A DNA stretch of 64,000 bases from Myxococcales bacterium (GCA_007131745.1 SLPX01000166.1:8960-72959); one strand, 5' to 3'. Shown: positions 1 through 8,739, counted from the stretch's first letter. Made by a program: numbers and translations. Notes: generated by a model from the letters alone, not told the origin.

Positions 1-83
1 TAAGCTTGAGAGCTGATTCGAGAAGAGAACGTAATGAGAAATAGAATAGAAATCAATGCAAGAGAGAAAGGGAGGAGTAAAAA

Positions 84-1409
84 ATGAAAACCGCACAATT
101 CAAGAAAAGAGCTAACTGGAAGGTGTTTTACCCACTGCTGACCCTTTGCATGATTTTCATCACCGGTTGCACGGACAGTGGTGTGGCAGTGCAGGTGGAT
201 GGCGGCCCTGAAAGAATCCAATCCCCGAACCTGCTCTCCGGAGAAATGGAAAAACTTGTCTCGGGATGCACTGCTTTCGGCCTTGAGCTGTTTCAGAATC
301 TTCGCACAGAAGGGCAGAATCTTTTCCTGTCGCCCTTGAGCATTTCATGGGCCATGGCCATGGTTTACGCGGGGGCCAAAAACGAAACCGAGGCGGAAAT
401 AGCAGCAGGGATGCATTTCGACCTGCCCAAAGACAGGCTGCCTCCCGTATTCAACCACCTTGAAGGAGAGCTCTCCAGCCGCGGAGAGGGAGCAATGGGC
501 GTGGATGACGAACCTTTCAGGCTCAGGATTGTAAACTCACATTGGGCGGCGATTGATTACGAGTTTCTGGAGGATTTCCTGAACACTCTCGCGCTTCATT
601 ACGGTTCCGCGATGTTTCTGGTCGATTTCCTGAACAACGCGGAAAAAGCAAGGACAGACATAAACGAATGGGTCGAAGAAATGACCGAGGGCCTAATCAA
701 AGATCTTATTCCAGAGGGACTTATCAACCAAACTACAAAACTCGTCCTGGTCAACGCCATTTATTTCAACGCTGCTTGGCAGAACAAGTTCAAAGAGAGC
801 AATACCACCAAAAGACCCTTCTTCTCGTCCGAAGGAGAAGAAGTCATAGTGGATTTCATGTTCAGGCAAGGTTATTACTTTTACGCTGAAGTAGACGGAG
901 TCCAAATTGTGCAAATCCCCTACGACGGCAACGAGTTGAGCATGGTAATCCTGCTTCCCGGGGAAGGTTTATTCGACGAAGAAGCAGACATACTGGATGT
1001 AGAAAGGCTTGGTTACCTGCTCGGAGAAACACAAGCCGTCAGTGTAAACCTCAGGATGCCCAAATTCGGTATAGAAAGCGATTTCAACCTCAAAGATGCA
1101 CTGGAATCGATGGGCATTGAACAGGCTTTCGAGGATCCGTTTGCCCACCATCCCGGCGCGGATTTTTCCGGAATGACCGGAAGCCAAAACCTGTTCATCG
1201 ATGAAGTCATTCATAAAACGTTCGTGGAAGTAGATGAAAACGGCACCGAGGCCGCGGCCGCTACAGCCGTTATAATGGGAGACGGCGGCCTTGCACCGGA
1301 ACCGCCCGATCCCGTGGAAATGAATATCAACAGGCCCTTCATATTCTTCATCAGAGACCATGCCACCGGAGCGATCCCGTTCATAGGCCAGGTTGTCAAT
1401 CCTGCCTGA
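84..1409 (+). CDS. Lipoprotein serpin (serine protease inhibitor family)
   Basis: Predicted secreted or membrane-anchored protease inhibitor, 441 residues. A signal peptide ends in a lipobox-like ITGC with the acceptor Cys at residue 29, so it is probably a lipoprotein. The serpin fold follows to the C-terminus. The reactive-centre hinge GTEAAAATAV (about residues 387-396) has the small residues typical of inhibitory serpins, and the conserved C-terminal strand NRPFIFFIRD follows. By alignment with alpha-1-antitrypsin from memory, P1 falls in the GDGG stretch, so the target protease cannot be guessed. The start is supported by GGAGG at 71-75. Bacterial serpins are known but patchy. An inhibitory rather than merely structural role is inferred from the hinge. 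Confidence 0.93.
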   Translation: MKTAQFKKRANWKVFYPLLTLCMIFITGCTDSGVAVQVDGGPERIQSPNLLSGEMEKLVSGCTAFGLELFQNLRTEGQNLFLSPLSISWAMAMVYAGAKNETEAEIAAGMHFDLPKDRLPPVFNHLEGELSSRGEGAMGVDDEPFRLRIVNSHWAAIDYEFLEDFLNTLALHYGSAMFLVDFLNNAEKARTDINEWVEEMTEGLIKDLIPEGLINQTTKLVLVNAIYFNAAWQNKFKESNTTKRPFFSSEGEEVIVDFMFRQGYYFYAEVDGVQIVQIPYDGNELSMVILLPGEGLFDEEADILDVERLGYLLGETQAVSVNLRMPKFGIESDFNLKDALESMGIEQAFEDPFAHHPGADFSGMTGSQNLFIDEVIHKTFVEVDENGTEAAAATAVIMGDGGLAPEPPDPVEMNINRPFIFFIRDHATGAIPFIGQVVNPA

Positions 1410-1637
1410 TCACGCATGACGCCAAACAATTTAATAATATCAAGCATATAGATCGACATCCGGCGATTTGCAGAGGGTGTTCGGTGGGCAATCCGAGATC
1501 ATTAATGACGAGCCCAAGCATGACATGCAGAAAAAAGGAACATAATTATGGGGATTGAAGTTCGAAATGTCATCGACCGGCTGCTTTTTTCGGGTTGAAA
1601 TCGAGCAGCAGGCAGTTACCCTACGCAAGGATGAGAC
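1410..1637. other. Intergenic region, no supported feature
   Basis: 228 bases between the serpin and the membrane protein. I see only short open frames without ribosome binding sites and no convincing hairpin terminator or promoter. Confidence 0.5.
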
Positions 1638-2135
1638 ATGGGAATCAAGCGAACTTTCACTTATGACGTCGCCATCGTGTTATTAGCTGCGCTGATGGCG
1701 CCGGTAGTTGCGTTTGCCTTTGCTATGTCTATAGATTCCTCTCTCGGCCTCATAATGGGATCCTTGCTTGGTCTCTTATTGGCAACTTGGCTGATCCTAA
1801 ACCAAGTATTGAAGCCTCGGTTGCTGCGACGCAGTTGGAAACGATTCGCAGCCCTTCACGGCTACCGCCTGGATGATCCCAAGGCTCCTGGAACAACCCC
1901 GAAGCTGGTGGGCCGAGTGGACGGGCATGTTGTGAAAGTCGAGATCGAATCATATTCTCATGCATCCTCCACGGGAGGATCGACCAGTGCACTTCGAACA
2001 GTCGTATCTTTGATCCACGAACGCGATGGCAAGTTAGTCGGTAAGACTGAACGTGGCGGCGCTATCAGCAGCGAACGAACGCTCCGGTCCATGATCGACT
2101 CCATTAGTCATGACCCTACTTCAGGCTCGATCTAA
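1638..2135 (+). CDS. Hypothetical membrane protein with two N-terminal transmembrane segments
   Basis: Not recognised. The protein has 165 residues. Two hydrophobic segments (about residues 10-31 and 33-55) form a hairpin, followed by a basic stretch and a soluble C-terminal half of about 100 residues rich in Gly, Ser and Lys. No catalytic motif is visible. It stands alone between the serpin gene and the convergent toxin-antitoxin pair. It may belong to the same accessory stretch as that pair, which is inference from position only. Confidence 0.6.
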   Translation: MGIKRTFTYDVAIVLLAALMAPVVAFAFAMSIDSSLGLIMGSLLGLLLATWLILNQVLKPRLLRRSWKRFAALHGYRLDDPKAPGTTPKLVGRVDGHVVKVEIESYSHASSTGGSTSALRTVVSLIHERDGKLVGKTERGGAISSERTLRSMIDSISHDPTSGSI

Positions 2136-2137
2136 TG

Positions 2138-2154
2138 AGCCGCTCAAAGCGGCT
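2138..2154. terminator. Short hairpin between convergent genes
   Basis: AGCCGC and GCGGCT form a perfect 6-bp stem around a TCAAA loop, three bases after the stop of the upstream plus-strand gene and before the end of the minus-strand toxin gene. There is no T tract, so this is at best a weak or bidirectional terminator. Confidence 0.35.
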
Positions 2155-2189
2155 GGAGATTAGCAATGAGAGGGTGGCGAACAACACTG

Positions 2190-2510
2190 TTATTCATCGG
2201 GGCCGGATTCGCCCAAGTCAGACAAAGCTTTCCCGGGGAACAAGCGATGGCCTTCAAAAACCGTCAAGACATGGATGGCATTTTTCTTTATTTGATACAC
2301 GATCCGGTAATTGCGCAAAAACACTTCGCGCACCTCCTGTTCGGCTCTTTCCGGCACTACTCTTCCCGCAAACGGAGATTCAGCGGCTTTGCCGGCGCGT
2401 TCACGCAGTCGTTCAACCCACGCACGAGCCGCATTGGGGTTATCCTTTGCTATGAATCGGCCGATGTCCAGCAGGTCTCTTCTTGACCTGTCGGTCCAAA
2501 AAAGTTTCAT
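2190..2510 (-). CDS. RelE/ParE-family toxin of a type II toxin-antitoxin pair
   Basis: 106 residues, the usual size for ParE/RelE-fold toxins. The pattern fits the plasmid-stabilisation family: a helical N-terminal half (RSRRDLLDIGRFIAKDNP), the FLRNYRIVYQI strand, and the C-terminal HVLTVFEGHRLFP. The start codon overlaps the antitoxin stop by four bases, so the two are translationally coupled with the antitoxin first. The family includes gyrase poisons (ParE) and ribosome-dependent mRNases (RelE). The sequence alone does not decide between them, so the molecular target is left open. Confidence 0.88.
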   Translation of the reverse strand: MKLFWTDRSRRDLLDIGRFIAKDNPNAARAWVERLRERAGKAAESPFAGRVVPERAEQEVREVFLRNYRIVYQIKKNAIHVLTVFEGHRLFPGKALSDLGESGPDE

Positions 2511-2797
2511 GGTTCAGGTGATCCGAGAGCTTCATCGAGTTCGCGGGTAAGCTTTGCATCGTCAATTACCCGACCGGCAGCGGAGTCTGATAATCCATCG
2601 TCGACAGCCTCCAGGAATCGGGCGTTTTCATTGAGGCGATCGAATTCCGCCGGAGTGAGGAGCACCGCAGCAGGTTTTCCATTCTGTGTGATGACGAACG
2701 GGCGCTTCGTTTCCCGGAGTCTTCTAATTACCCGGGAAGCCTGGGTTTTGAATTCTCCAACGGGGAGAATATCTTCTGATATTCGAAGTTCTTTCAT
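2507..2797 (-). CDS. Phd/YefM-family antitoxin
   Basis: 96 residues from the ATG at 2797, chosen because GGAGG lies eight bases upstream (2806-2810). A start five codons further upstream would put that site inside the gene. The N-terminal half has the Phd/YefM DNA-binding signature, with VGEFKTQASRVIRRLRETKRPFVITQNGKPAAVLLTPAEFDRL running from about residue 12. The acidic C-terminal tail should bind and neutralise the adjacent toxin. Phd-type antitoxins usually repress their own promoter, which here would lie upstream of 2810 on the minus strand. Confidence 0.88.
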   Translation of the reverse strand: MKELRISEDILPVGEFKTQASRVIRRLRETKRPFVITQNGKPAAVLLTPAEFDRLNENARFLEAVDDGLSDSAAGRVIDDAKLTRELDEALGSPEP

Positions 2798-3005
2798 ATC
2801 AAACACCTCCAATTCCGGCTCATAATTATAGTCTAAATATAGATCAGCATTCTGGTTTATTCAAGCTGTTTCCTGCCTGGCCATGTTTCGGCCTGTAACG
2901 CCATCCATCATTACCTGTTCCCACCTGTTCCCTTTTCCAGACCTTTTCCGGATTACACTTCGGCAGAAAACAGTGTCGGATTCAACCGGGAAATGCAACC
3001 AAGGG

Positions 3006-3033
3006 TTGACCATTGCAAAGCAGTACTTACATT
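3006..3033 (+). promoter_or_regulatory. Candidate sigma70-type promoter for hsp20
   Basis: TTGACC (3006-3011) and TACATT (3028-3033) are separated by 16 bp, about 130 bases before the hsp20 start. No CIRCE element or clear heat-shock sigma consensus was seen nearby. The match is moderate. Confidence 0.4.
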
Positions 3034-3123
3034 GTGTGATGTAGAGAAAAAACCTTAAACATTCAGACAGTTACAAGAAATTTTTGTTTTTTGCATGTGC
3101 TTAAGGTGCGGCGATTGTGCGCG

Positions 3124-3140
3124 GGCGCAACCGTTGCGCC
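3124..3140 (+). promoter_or_regulatory. Hairpin in the hsp20 5' leader
   Basis: GGCGCAA and TTGCGCC form a perfect 7-bp, GC-rich stem with a 3-base loop. It ends ten bases before the AGGAGG ribosome binding site (3151-3156). It does not itself pair with the ribosome binding site. It could stabilise the message or be part of a larger thermosensing fold. Confidence 0.4.
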
Positions 3141-3164
3141 GGAATCGGAAAGGAGGTAGTGATC

Positions 3165-3608
3165 ATGCTGGAACGCTACAATCCATTTAGAAAAGTCATG
3201 AGGGAGCAGGAGAAAGAATCCGCGTACAATCCTCTCAGCATCTGGGCCGATTGGGATCATTGGCCCGGCATGGATCTGTTCGGGAAAGGATTCGGAGCCA
3301 CCGACGTGGCGGAGGATGATAACGGAATCACTTTCAAAGTGGACATGCCCGGGATCAAGCCGGAAGAGATCGATGTCCAGGCTGAAGGGGGAACTTTGAC
3401 GATCCGAAGCGAAAGAAAGTCTGAAAAAGAAGAGAAGAAAAAGACTTATCACCGGATCGAAAGAAGATACGGTGGGTTCTGCCGCAGCTTTCAGCTGCCT
3501 TCCTCGGTTGACACCTCATCGGTGGAAGCAAAATTCGAAAACGGAGTGCTGGTCGTGGAGGTTCCGAAAACCGAAGAATCCAAGGCTCGAAAGATCAAAA
3601 TCAAATAG
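3165..3608 (+). CDS. Small heat-shock protein, Hsp20/alpha-crystallin family
   Basis: ATP-independent holdase chaperone that binds unfolding proteins and forms large oligomers in the cytoplasm. It has 147 residues from the ATG at 3165, chosen for the AGGAGG eight bases upstream. A longer frame from 3117 lacks such a site. The alpha-crystallin domain spans roughly residues 40-140, including VDMPGIKPEEIDV and the family hallmark FENGVLVVEVPK. The tail carries ARKIKIK, an IxI-type oligomerisation motif. This is the first of two Hsp20 genes in the window. The second (11045-11491) sits in a different regulatory setting. Confidence 0.95.
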   Translation: MLERYNPFRKVMREQEKESAYNPLSIWADWDHWPGMDLFGKGFGATDVAEDDNGITFKVDMPGIKPEEIDVQAEGGTLTIRSERKSEKEEKKKTYHRIERRYGGFCRSFQLPSSVDTSSVEAKFENGVLVVEVPKTEESKARKIKIK

Positions 3609-3630
3609 CCCTTTCACCCTGTAACACCAC

Positions 3631-3674
3631 CCTGTCAAGCCGCAGAGGCGCAAGGCTTCTGCAGGCTTGACAGG
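3631..3674 (+). terminator. Long hairpin downstream of hsp20
   Basis: Outer arms CCTGTCAAGCC (3631-3641) and GGCTTGACAGG (3664-3674) pair perfectly over 11 bp. Inner arms GCAGAGGC (3642-3649) and GCTTCTGC (3655-3662) add eight more pairs with one G-U pair and a single-base bulge, closing on a 5-base loop. This is one of the most stable structures in the window. No T tract follows, so it may act as a 3' stabiliser or a Rho-independent stop of unusual form. Confidence 0.55.
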
Positions 3675-3743
3675 TCAAACCCTAAACTCTACCGTCTCAC
3701 AAAGAGCAAAAACCCACAATTATGGACGCACAGGAGAAAAACC

Positions 3744-4955
3744 ATGGACAATAGTCCCCGTCTGTCAAAACGCGCTGAAACCATTCCGGCAAGCCCGATC
3801 AGAAAACTTGTCCCGTTTGCACTAGACGCAAAAAAACGCGGAATCCATGTGTATCACCTCAATATCGGCCAGCCGGATCTGCCTACTATTCCGGCGGGTT
3901 TGAAAGCGCTTAAAGAGCTGAATACCGAAGTCATACAGTATGGTCTGTCCCAGGGCGACCAGGCCCTGACCGACGCGTTGATCAAGTTTTACAGCGGCCA
4001 GGGACACAGCCTCAAGCCGGAAAACATAGTCGTTACAGCGGGCGGAAGCGAAGCAATAAGTTTTGCCTTGATGGCAATCGGCGACCAAGAAGATGAATTC
4101 GTTATTCCTGAGCCTTTTTACACTAATTACAACGGTTTCTCTGTCACTTCGGGCGTCCGTTTGGTTCCCATAACCACCCAGCCGGAAACCGGTTACCGTT
4201 GCCCCACGGCCGAACAATTCGAGGAAAAGATCACGGAACGCACGAGGGGGATCATCATCAATTCCCCGGGAAATCCCACAGGCGCGGTGTACACGCGCAA
4301 AGAAATGCAAACCATAGCAGATATTGCACATAAGCACGATCTGTATGTCATCTCCGACGAAGTTTACCGGGAATTCGTTTTTGACGGAGTAGAAGCGATC
4401 GGCATTATGGACATTGAAGGGATGGAGGAGCGTGCCGTCGTTATCGACTCCATTTCCAAGCGTTACAGCGCATGCGGCGCGCGGGTTGGCTGTGTGATCA
4501 GCCGAAATGATCGCCTCATGGAAGCTGTTTTGCGCTATGGCCAGGCCCGGCTTTGCCCGCCCGCACTCGGCCAAGTGGTCGCAGCGGCCGCATACGACGA
4601 TGAAAGCGACTATATTGAACAAAGCCGCATGGAGTACGCGCGGCGGCGCGACGTGGTTTTGAGCCGCCTCAAGGGAATCGACGACGTTGTCTGCGAAAAA
4701 CCCCAAGGTGCATTCTATTGCCTGGCCAAGATTCCGGTCGACGATGTAGAATCTTTTTGCAAGTGGATGCTTACCGATTTCAATCGGGACGGTTATACCG
4801 TTATGACCGCGCCCGGACCCGGATTCTACGCCACCCCGGGTCTTGGAAACCAGGAAATCCGAATCGCCTACGTACTCAACTGCAAGGAACTGGAACATGC
4901 AATGGACTGCCTCACAGAGGGAATCCGGGAATACAACCGGGCATGTCGCACATAA
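3744..4955 (+). CDS. PLP-dependent aminotransferase, class I/II (AspC-like)
   Basis: Cytoplasmic pyridoxal-phosphate enzyme, 403 residues, the usual size for fold-type I aminotransferases. Visible motifs are GQPDLPT near the N-terminus, SPGNPTGAVY (substrate and PLP contacts), SDEVYREF (the PLP ring Asp and Tyr), and SISKRYSACGARVG. The Schiff-base lysine in the last motif is K239. A later ARG-type contact (IRIAYV) lies near the C-terminus. Most relatives are aspartate or aromatic aminotransferases. The substrate is not determined by the sequence. It is monocistronic between the hsp20 hairpin and the sigma factor gene. Confidence 0.92.
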   Translation: MDNSPRLSKRAETIPASPIRKLVPFALDAKKRGIHVYHLNIGQPDLPTIPAGLKALKELNTEVIQYGLSQGDQALTDALIKFYSGQGHSLKPENIVVTAGGSEAISFALMAIGDQEDEFVIPEPFYTNYNGFSVTSGVRLVPITTQPETGYRCPTAEQFEEKITERTRGIIINSPGNPTGAVYTRKEMQTIADIAHKHDLYVISDEVYREFVFDGVEAIGIMDIEGMEERAVVIDSISKRYSACGARVGCVISRNDRLMEAVLRYGQARLCPPALGQVVAAAAYDDESDYIEQSRMEYARRRDVVLSRLKGIDDVVCEKPQGAFYCLAKIPVDDVESFCKWMLTDFNRDGYTVMTAPGPGFYATPGLGNQEIRIAYVLNCKELEHAMDCLTEGIREYNRACRT

Positions 4956-5077
4956 TACATAATAAACGTGTTTGAAAAACCGTAGAAAAAAAAACGGGGA
5001 ATTCGTCTTTCAAAGCCTGCATAGGCTGGAATAAACAAAAGCAAATCCTGTTTAAGAGGGTGTGAAGGGAGCAAGCC

Positions 5078-5824
5078 GTGATCGCAAACAAACGTCGAAA
5101 AAAAGGAAGGCACACCAAAACTGAATTCGAAGCCCTGCTCGTTCCTCTTATGGATTCGCTGTACGGCATGGCACTCAGGTTGACCCGCGACGAAGAGCGG
5201 GCCGAAGATCTTGTGCAGGAATCATGTCTCAAGGCTTACCGGGCATTTCACAGCTTCGAACCCGACACCAACTTCCGCGCGTGGGTGTTTCGAATAATGA
5301 CGAACACTTTCATTACCGATTACCACCGGCGCAAAAGAGAAGCTTCATCATCGGTGGACCTTGAAAGCAGATCCCACTATCAACGATTCGTGGGATTCGA
5401 TACCGCCCGCTCAGCAAAGCAACCGGAAAACCACGTGTTGGACAAGATGATGTCCGACGACATCCAGGCCGCTCTGAATCAACTTCCTGAAGATTTCCGC
5501 CAGGCTGTGTTGCTGTGCGACGTGGAAGGCTTTTCATACAAGGAAATCGCTGAAATCCTGGACTGTCCGATCGGCACTGTCATGAGCCGGCTTTATCGAG
5601 GCAGGAGAATGCTTCAGAATCTCCTTTATAATCACGCTGTTGAGCAAGGTCTGATTCCTGCTCAAACACCAGAAGCGGATTATCGGGCAGATTCCAACGG
5701 AAGGGAAGAACAGGAAGAACAATCCGAGGGGGTTGCAACCGGAACGAACGGGTCCGAAATCAATGAGAACGGGCGGATCGCCCGTTTTGAAGAATACAGA
5801 AATCGTCGCAATGGAAAGATATGA
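5078..5824 (+). CDS. ECF-type RNA polymerase sigma factor (RpoE-like)
   Basis: Alternative sigma factor, 248 residues from a GTG start with AAGGGAG just upstream (5065-5071). Region 2 (about residues 20-90) contains RAEDLVQESCLKAYRAFHSF and FRAWVFRIMTNTFITDYHRRKR, which bind core polymerase and melt the -10 region. Region 4 (about 135-195) contains LPEDFRQAVLLCDVEGFSYKEIAEIL and GTVMSRLYRGRR, a helix-turn-helix for the -35 element. A 50-residue acidic tail follows, longer than in typical ECF factors. The next gene encodes its likely membrane anti-sigma factor, so the pair probably responds to envelope stress. Confidence 0.93.
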   Translation: MIANKRRKKGRHTKTEFEALLVPLMDSLYGMALRLTRDEERAEDLVQESCLKAYRAFHSFEPDTNFRAWVFRIMTNTFITDYHRRKREASSSVDLESRSHYQRFVGFDTARSAKQPENHVLDKMMSDDIQAALNQLPEDFRQAVLLCDVEGFSYKEIAEILDCPIGTVMSRLYRGRRMLQNLLYNHAVEQGLIPAQTPEADYRADSNGREEQEEQSEGVATGTNGSEINENGRIARFEEYRNRRNGKI

Positions 5825-5867
5825 CAGGAAAGAAACCAAACCCTCAGGGCGAGCAAAAGGCTTTACA

Positions 5868-6638
5868 ATGAACTGCCAAGAAATTCACAAGTTCGTTCAC
5901 GTCTACGTGGACGGAGAATTCGGTGACCGCGAAAGAAGGGAATTCGAAAAACATCTTCAGGGCTGCGAAGAATGCTGCGCCGTCGTTCGCTTTGAAGAAC
6001 GGTTCAAATCCACGCTTCAAAAAAGCATGCCCAAGATCAAGGCACCCAAAAGCGTGGTGGACAAACTGAGGACCCACTTGGACGCGGAACCCGAACCGGC
6101 ATCCCCGTGGTCGACCTGGCTATATGTCGCGGTGCCCGCGGCAGCTATGGCCGCGGCTGCAATACTTGTGTTTATTCTCTGGCCCACCCATGAAAGCGGG
6201 TCTTCGGAGGTTTTGGAAGCCGGTGTCGCGCATCACTCAAATTCTTTTCCCATGGAAGTACAAGGACCCGACGTTCAAACAGTGGCCAGTTGGTATGAAG
6301 ACAAGGTACGGATTCCTGTTCGTCCTCCCCGGTTGAACAGTCACGGAGTGGATCTGGCCGGCGGAAGACTCGTCAATTTCAACCGCTCTCCTGCAGCCTA
6401 CCTTGTGTATAGCAACGGAAACCGAAAAAAAGTATCCGTGCACATATTTGATCCGAGACATATTCCCCGCAGAGGACTTGTGCGCAATCGAATCAGTGGA
6501 AAATCTGTATATATAGGCTCGGTAAACGGTCACAAGGTGGCGGTTTTCAAGCACAACGGTGTAGGCTACGCCGTCACCGCCGACGTGTCCAACGAACATC
6601 TCAAGAGAATCGTCCGCACCATAATCAGACGCCATTGA
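5868..6638 (+). CDS. Membrane anti-sigma factor with zinc-finger (ZAS) domain
   Basis: 256 residues from the ATG at 5868, which follows an AAAGG site and places the whole ZAS domain at the N-terminus. The motif H29-x3-C33-x2-C36 is the zinc-binding signature of anti-sigma factors that hold ECF sigma factors at the membrane. A single transmembrane helix spans about residues 84-106, followed by a periplasmic domain of about 150 residues with no recognised enzyme motif. It lies directly after the sigma gene, so this is the probable cognate pair. Longer in-frame starts overlapping the sigma gene are possible but lack good ribosome binding sites. Confidence 0.88.
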   Translation: MNCQEIHKFVHVYVDGEFGDRERREFEKHLQGCEECCAVVRFEERFKSTLQKSMPKIKAPKSVVDKLRTHLDAEPEPASPWSTWLYVAVPAAAMAAAAILVFILWPTHESGSSEVLEAGVAHHSNSFPMEVQGPDVQTVASWYEDKVRIPVRPPRLNSHGVDLAGGRLVNFNRSPAAYLVYSNGNRKKVSVHIFDPRHIPRRGLVRNRISGKSVYIGSVNGHKVAVFKHNGVGYAVTADVSNEHLKRIVRTIIRRH

Positions 6639-6842
6639 AACACCCCTCTAATGATTCCACCCCTTGATGATTAGATCGGCAATTTGCGCGCTGGAGCAAA
6701 TAAGCTCTCAAAATCTTTCTCCGGATGTTTTAACGCCGATTGACAGGATCATCTTGTTTTAGTAGCAAAAGGGCAAGAGAGTCGGTGATCCGACAGGCGG
6801 AAATCACCGGCTTTCCCTGTATCACACTTTTCGGGATAGCAT

Positions 6843-7826
6843 ATGAACCAGCAAGTTCACCTTGTAACCGGCGGAGCCGGATTCGTGGGTTCCAACATTG
6901 TCGCCCGTTTGGTTCAAGAGGGAAACCAGGTCAGGGTGCTGGACAACCTTTCAACGGGACATCGAAGGAACCTGGAAAATTTTTTATCGGACAAGGAAGG
7001 CGGCTCTTCCGACCGAGTGGAATTCATAGAGGGAGATATTCGGGACAGGAAAGTGGTGAAGAAATGTTTGAAAGACGTGAAATACGTTTTTCATCAGGCC
7101 GCGCTTCCCTCTGTGCCGCGCTCCATTGAGGACCCCGCCGAATCAGTTTCCGTAGCCGTGGACGGAACCTTGACCATCCTGGAAGAATCGCGGAAAGAAG
7201 GGGTGAAAAGAGTTGTGTACGCAGCGTCTTCATCCGCTTACGGGGCAAATGAAACCGTACCGAAAAAGGAAAGCTTCCGGCCCGAACCATTGTCGCCTTA
7301 TGCTGCAGGAAAACTCGCGGCGGAGTATCTTTGCAAGGTTTTCAGTGACTGCTATGGGCTGGAAACAGTTTCACTTCGTTATTTCAACGTGTTCGGGCCC
7401 GGACAAGATCTGGATTCACCATACGCGGCGGTTATTCCCAAATTCATAGATGCCTTCTTGGAAAAAAGATCACCGGTCGTGTTCGGCGATGGTAACCAAA
7501 CCAGGGATTTTACTTTCGTAGACAACGTGGTGGAAGCAAATCTTCTGGCGGCCTCGGCTCCCAGCGTAGGCGACGGACGGGTGATGAATGTGGCGTGCGG
7601 TCAAAGCATCAGTCTCCTGGACCTCCTGGATTCTCTGTCCGGGATTCTTGGCCCGTGCAAGGAACCTCGATTTAAAGATCCCCGCCCCGGAGATGTCATG
7701 CACTCTCTTGCCGACATCACTGAAGCAAAGTCACATATGGGTTATGATGTAGTGGTTCCCTTGTACAAAGGCCTGGAAAAGACCGTACAATGGTATCGAA
7801 AATTCAAGAAAACACAGGAGTACTAA
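6843..7826 (+). CDS. NAD-dependent sugar-nucleotide epimerase/dehydratase (UDP-GlcNAc 4-epimerase-like)
   Basis: Extended short-chain dehydrogenase, 327 residues. The N-terminal Rossmann motif is GGAGFVG (residues 10-16). The catalytic Tyr-Lys pair is Y153-x3-K157, preceded by the SSSAYG segment. LRYFNVFGPGQ and GDGNQTRDFTFVDNV are typical of the WbpP/Gne-type 4-epimerase branch, whose members supply sugar nucleotides for surface polysaccharide. It is followed one base later by yicC, so it may be cotranscribed with yicC-gmk. The exact substrate is inference. Confidence 0.88.
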   Translation: MNQQVHLVTGGAGFVGSNIVARLVQEGNQVRVLDNLSTGHRRNLENFLSDKEGGSSDRVEFIEGDIRDRKVVKKCLKDVKYVFHQAALPSVPRSIEDPAESVSVAVDGTLTILEESRKEGVKRVVYAASSSAYGANETVPKKESFRPEPLSPYAAGKLAAEYLCKVFSDCYGLETVSLRYFNVFGPGQDLDSPYAAVIPKFIDAFLEKRSPVVFGDGNQTRDFTFVDNVVEANLLAASAPSVGDGRVMNVACGQSISLLDLLDSLSGILGPCKEPRFKDPRPGDVMHSLADITEAKSHMGYDVVVPLYKGLEKTVQWYRKFKKTQEY

Positions 7827-7827
7827 C

Positions 7828-8739
7828 GTGAGCACCAGATTTCGCAGCATGACGGCCTTCGGCCGTTCCACTTTTACGTACGGGCAAATACCCTACAGCG
7901 TGGAGATCCGTACCACGAACAGCCGTTTTCTGGATGTAAGGGTCTACCTGCCCTGGGGATTGCCGGACGTGGAACGGCAGGTTGTCAAAAGAATTCGGGA
8001 ATGGCTGAAGAGGGGCCGGGTCGAAGTCAGCATAAAAAAGGGATTGGTGGAAACCGCAAACACCCGGGAAACACAAAAAGCATTTTTGACTTCAAGGTTC
8101 CAACGGGTTCATGAAACACTCAAAGAGATCAAAAACGATCTCAACATTGAAGGATCCATTGAATTGGCAACTGTTTTGAAAGCGCAAACAGTGTTCGGCG
8201 AAAACCTGGATCCACCAGTGCGCTCCGAAGAACTTCTGGAGAATCTTTTGCCGGAATTGGATGAGGCGCTTGAAGCCCTGCTGAAAATGAGAAAGCAAGA
8301 TGGGGCCGCCATGGACAGAGCCATGGCGGACAGCCTCGAAGCCGTCACTGTTTTGTCCGACTCGATCCTGGCTTTGGCAGCCGAAGTACCTAAGAGCATA
8401 AAACGCAGGCTTGAGGAAAGATTGTCGTGTCTCATTTCAAGCGACCCCCCGTCGGGATGCGTTGATTCGATACGATTAGCGCAGGAAGTGGCAATCCTGG
8501 CGGACAAGGCCGACATCACGGAAGAGGTCACGAGGATAAAGAGTCATATCGAGCAGATTCGCGCATCCAGAAAGTCGGAACCCCCTCACGGCCGAAAACT
8601 TGAGTTTTTGATCCAGGAAATCCAGCGAGAAGTAAACACAGCGGCGTCCAAAACCCCGGACGTGAGAATCGCCAGGGCAGCGGTGGAGATCAAAACCGAG
8701 ATCGAAAGAATGAGGGAGATAGCGCAAAATGTCGAATGA
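7828..8739 (+). CDS. yicC: YicC-family endoribonuclease
   Basis: 303 residues, close to the family norm of about 290. It has the characteristic start MTAFGR (after an internal Met) and the family C-terminal block around EPPHGRKLEFLIQEIQREVNTAASK. YicC proteins are reported to be RNases and are very often encoded next to gmk, as here. The start is GTG at 7828, with ACAGGAG just upstream, one base after the epimerase stop. The 3' end overlaps gmk by 11 bases. Confidence 0.93.
   Translation: MSTRFRSMTAFGRSTFTYGQIPYSVEIRTTNSRFLDVRVYLPWGLPDVERQVVKRIREWLKRGRVEVSIKKGLVETANTRETQKAFLTSRFQRVHETLKEIKNDLNIEGSIELATVLKAQTVFGENLDPPVRSEELLENLLPELDEALEALLKMRKQDGAAMDRAMADSLEAVTVLSDSILALAAEVPKSIKRRLEERLSCLISSDPPSGCVDSIRLAQEVAILADKADITEEVTRIKSHIEQIRASRKSEPPHGRKLEFLIQEIQREVNTAASKTPDVRIARAAVEIKTEIERMREIAQNVE

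Noticed and set aside
2878..2892. Sigma54-like element upstream of the first hsp20
   Set aside because: GG and GC spacing fits, but both flanking halves match poorly, and it lies about 270 bases from the gene.
3822..4898. A 358-residue open frame on the minus strand
   Set aside because: It lies wholly opposite the well-supported aminotransferase gene and has no recognisable domain. It is a codon-bias shadow.
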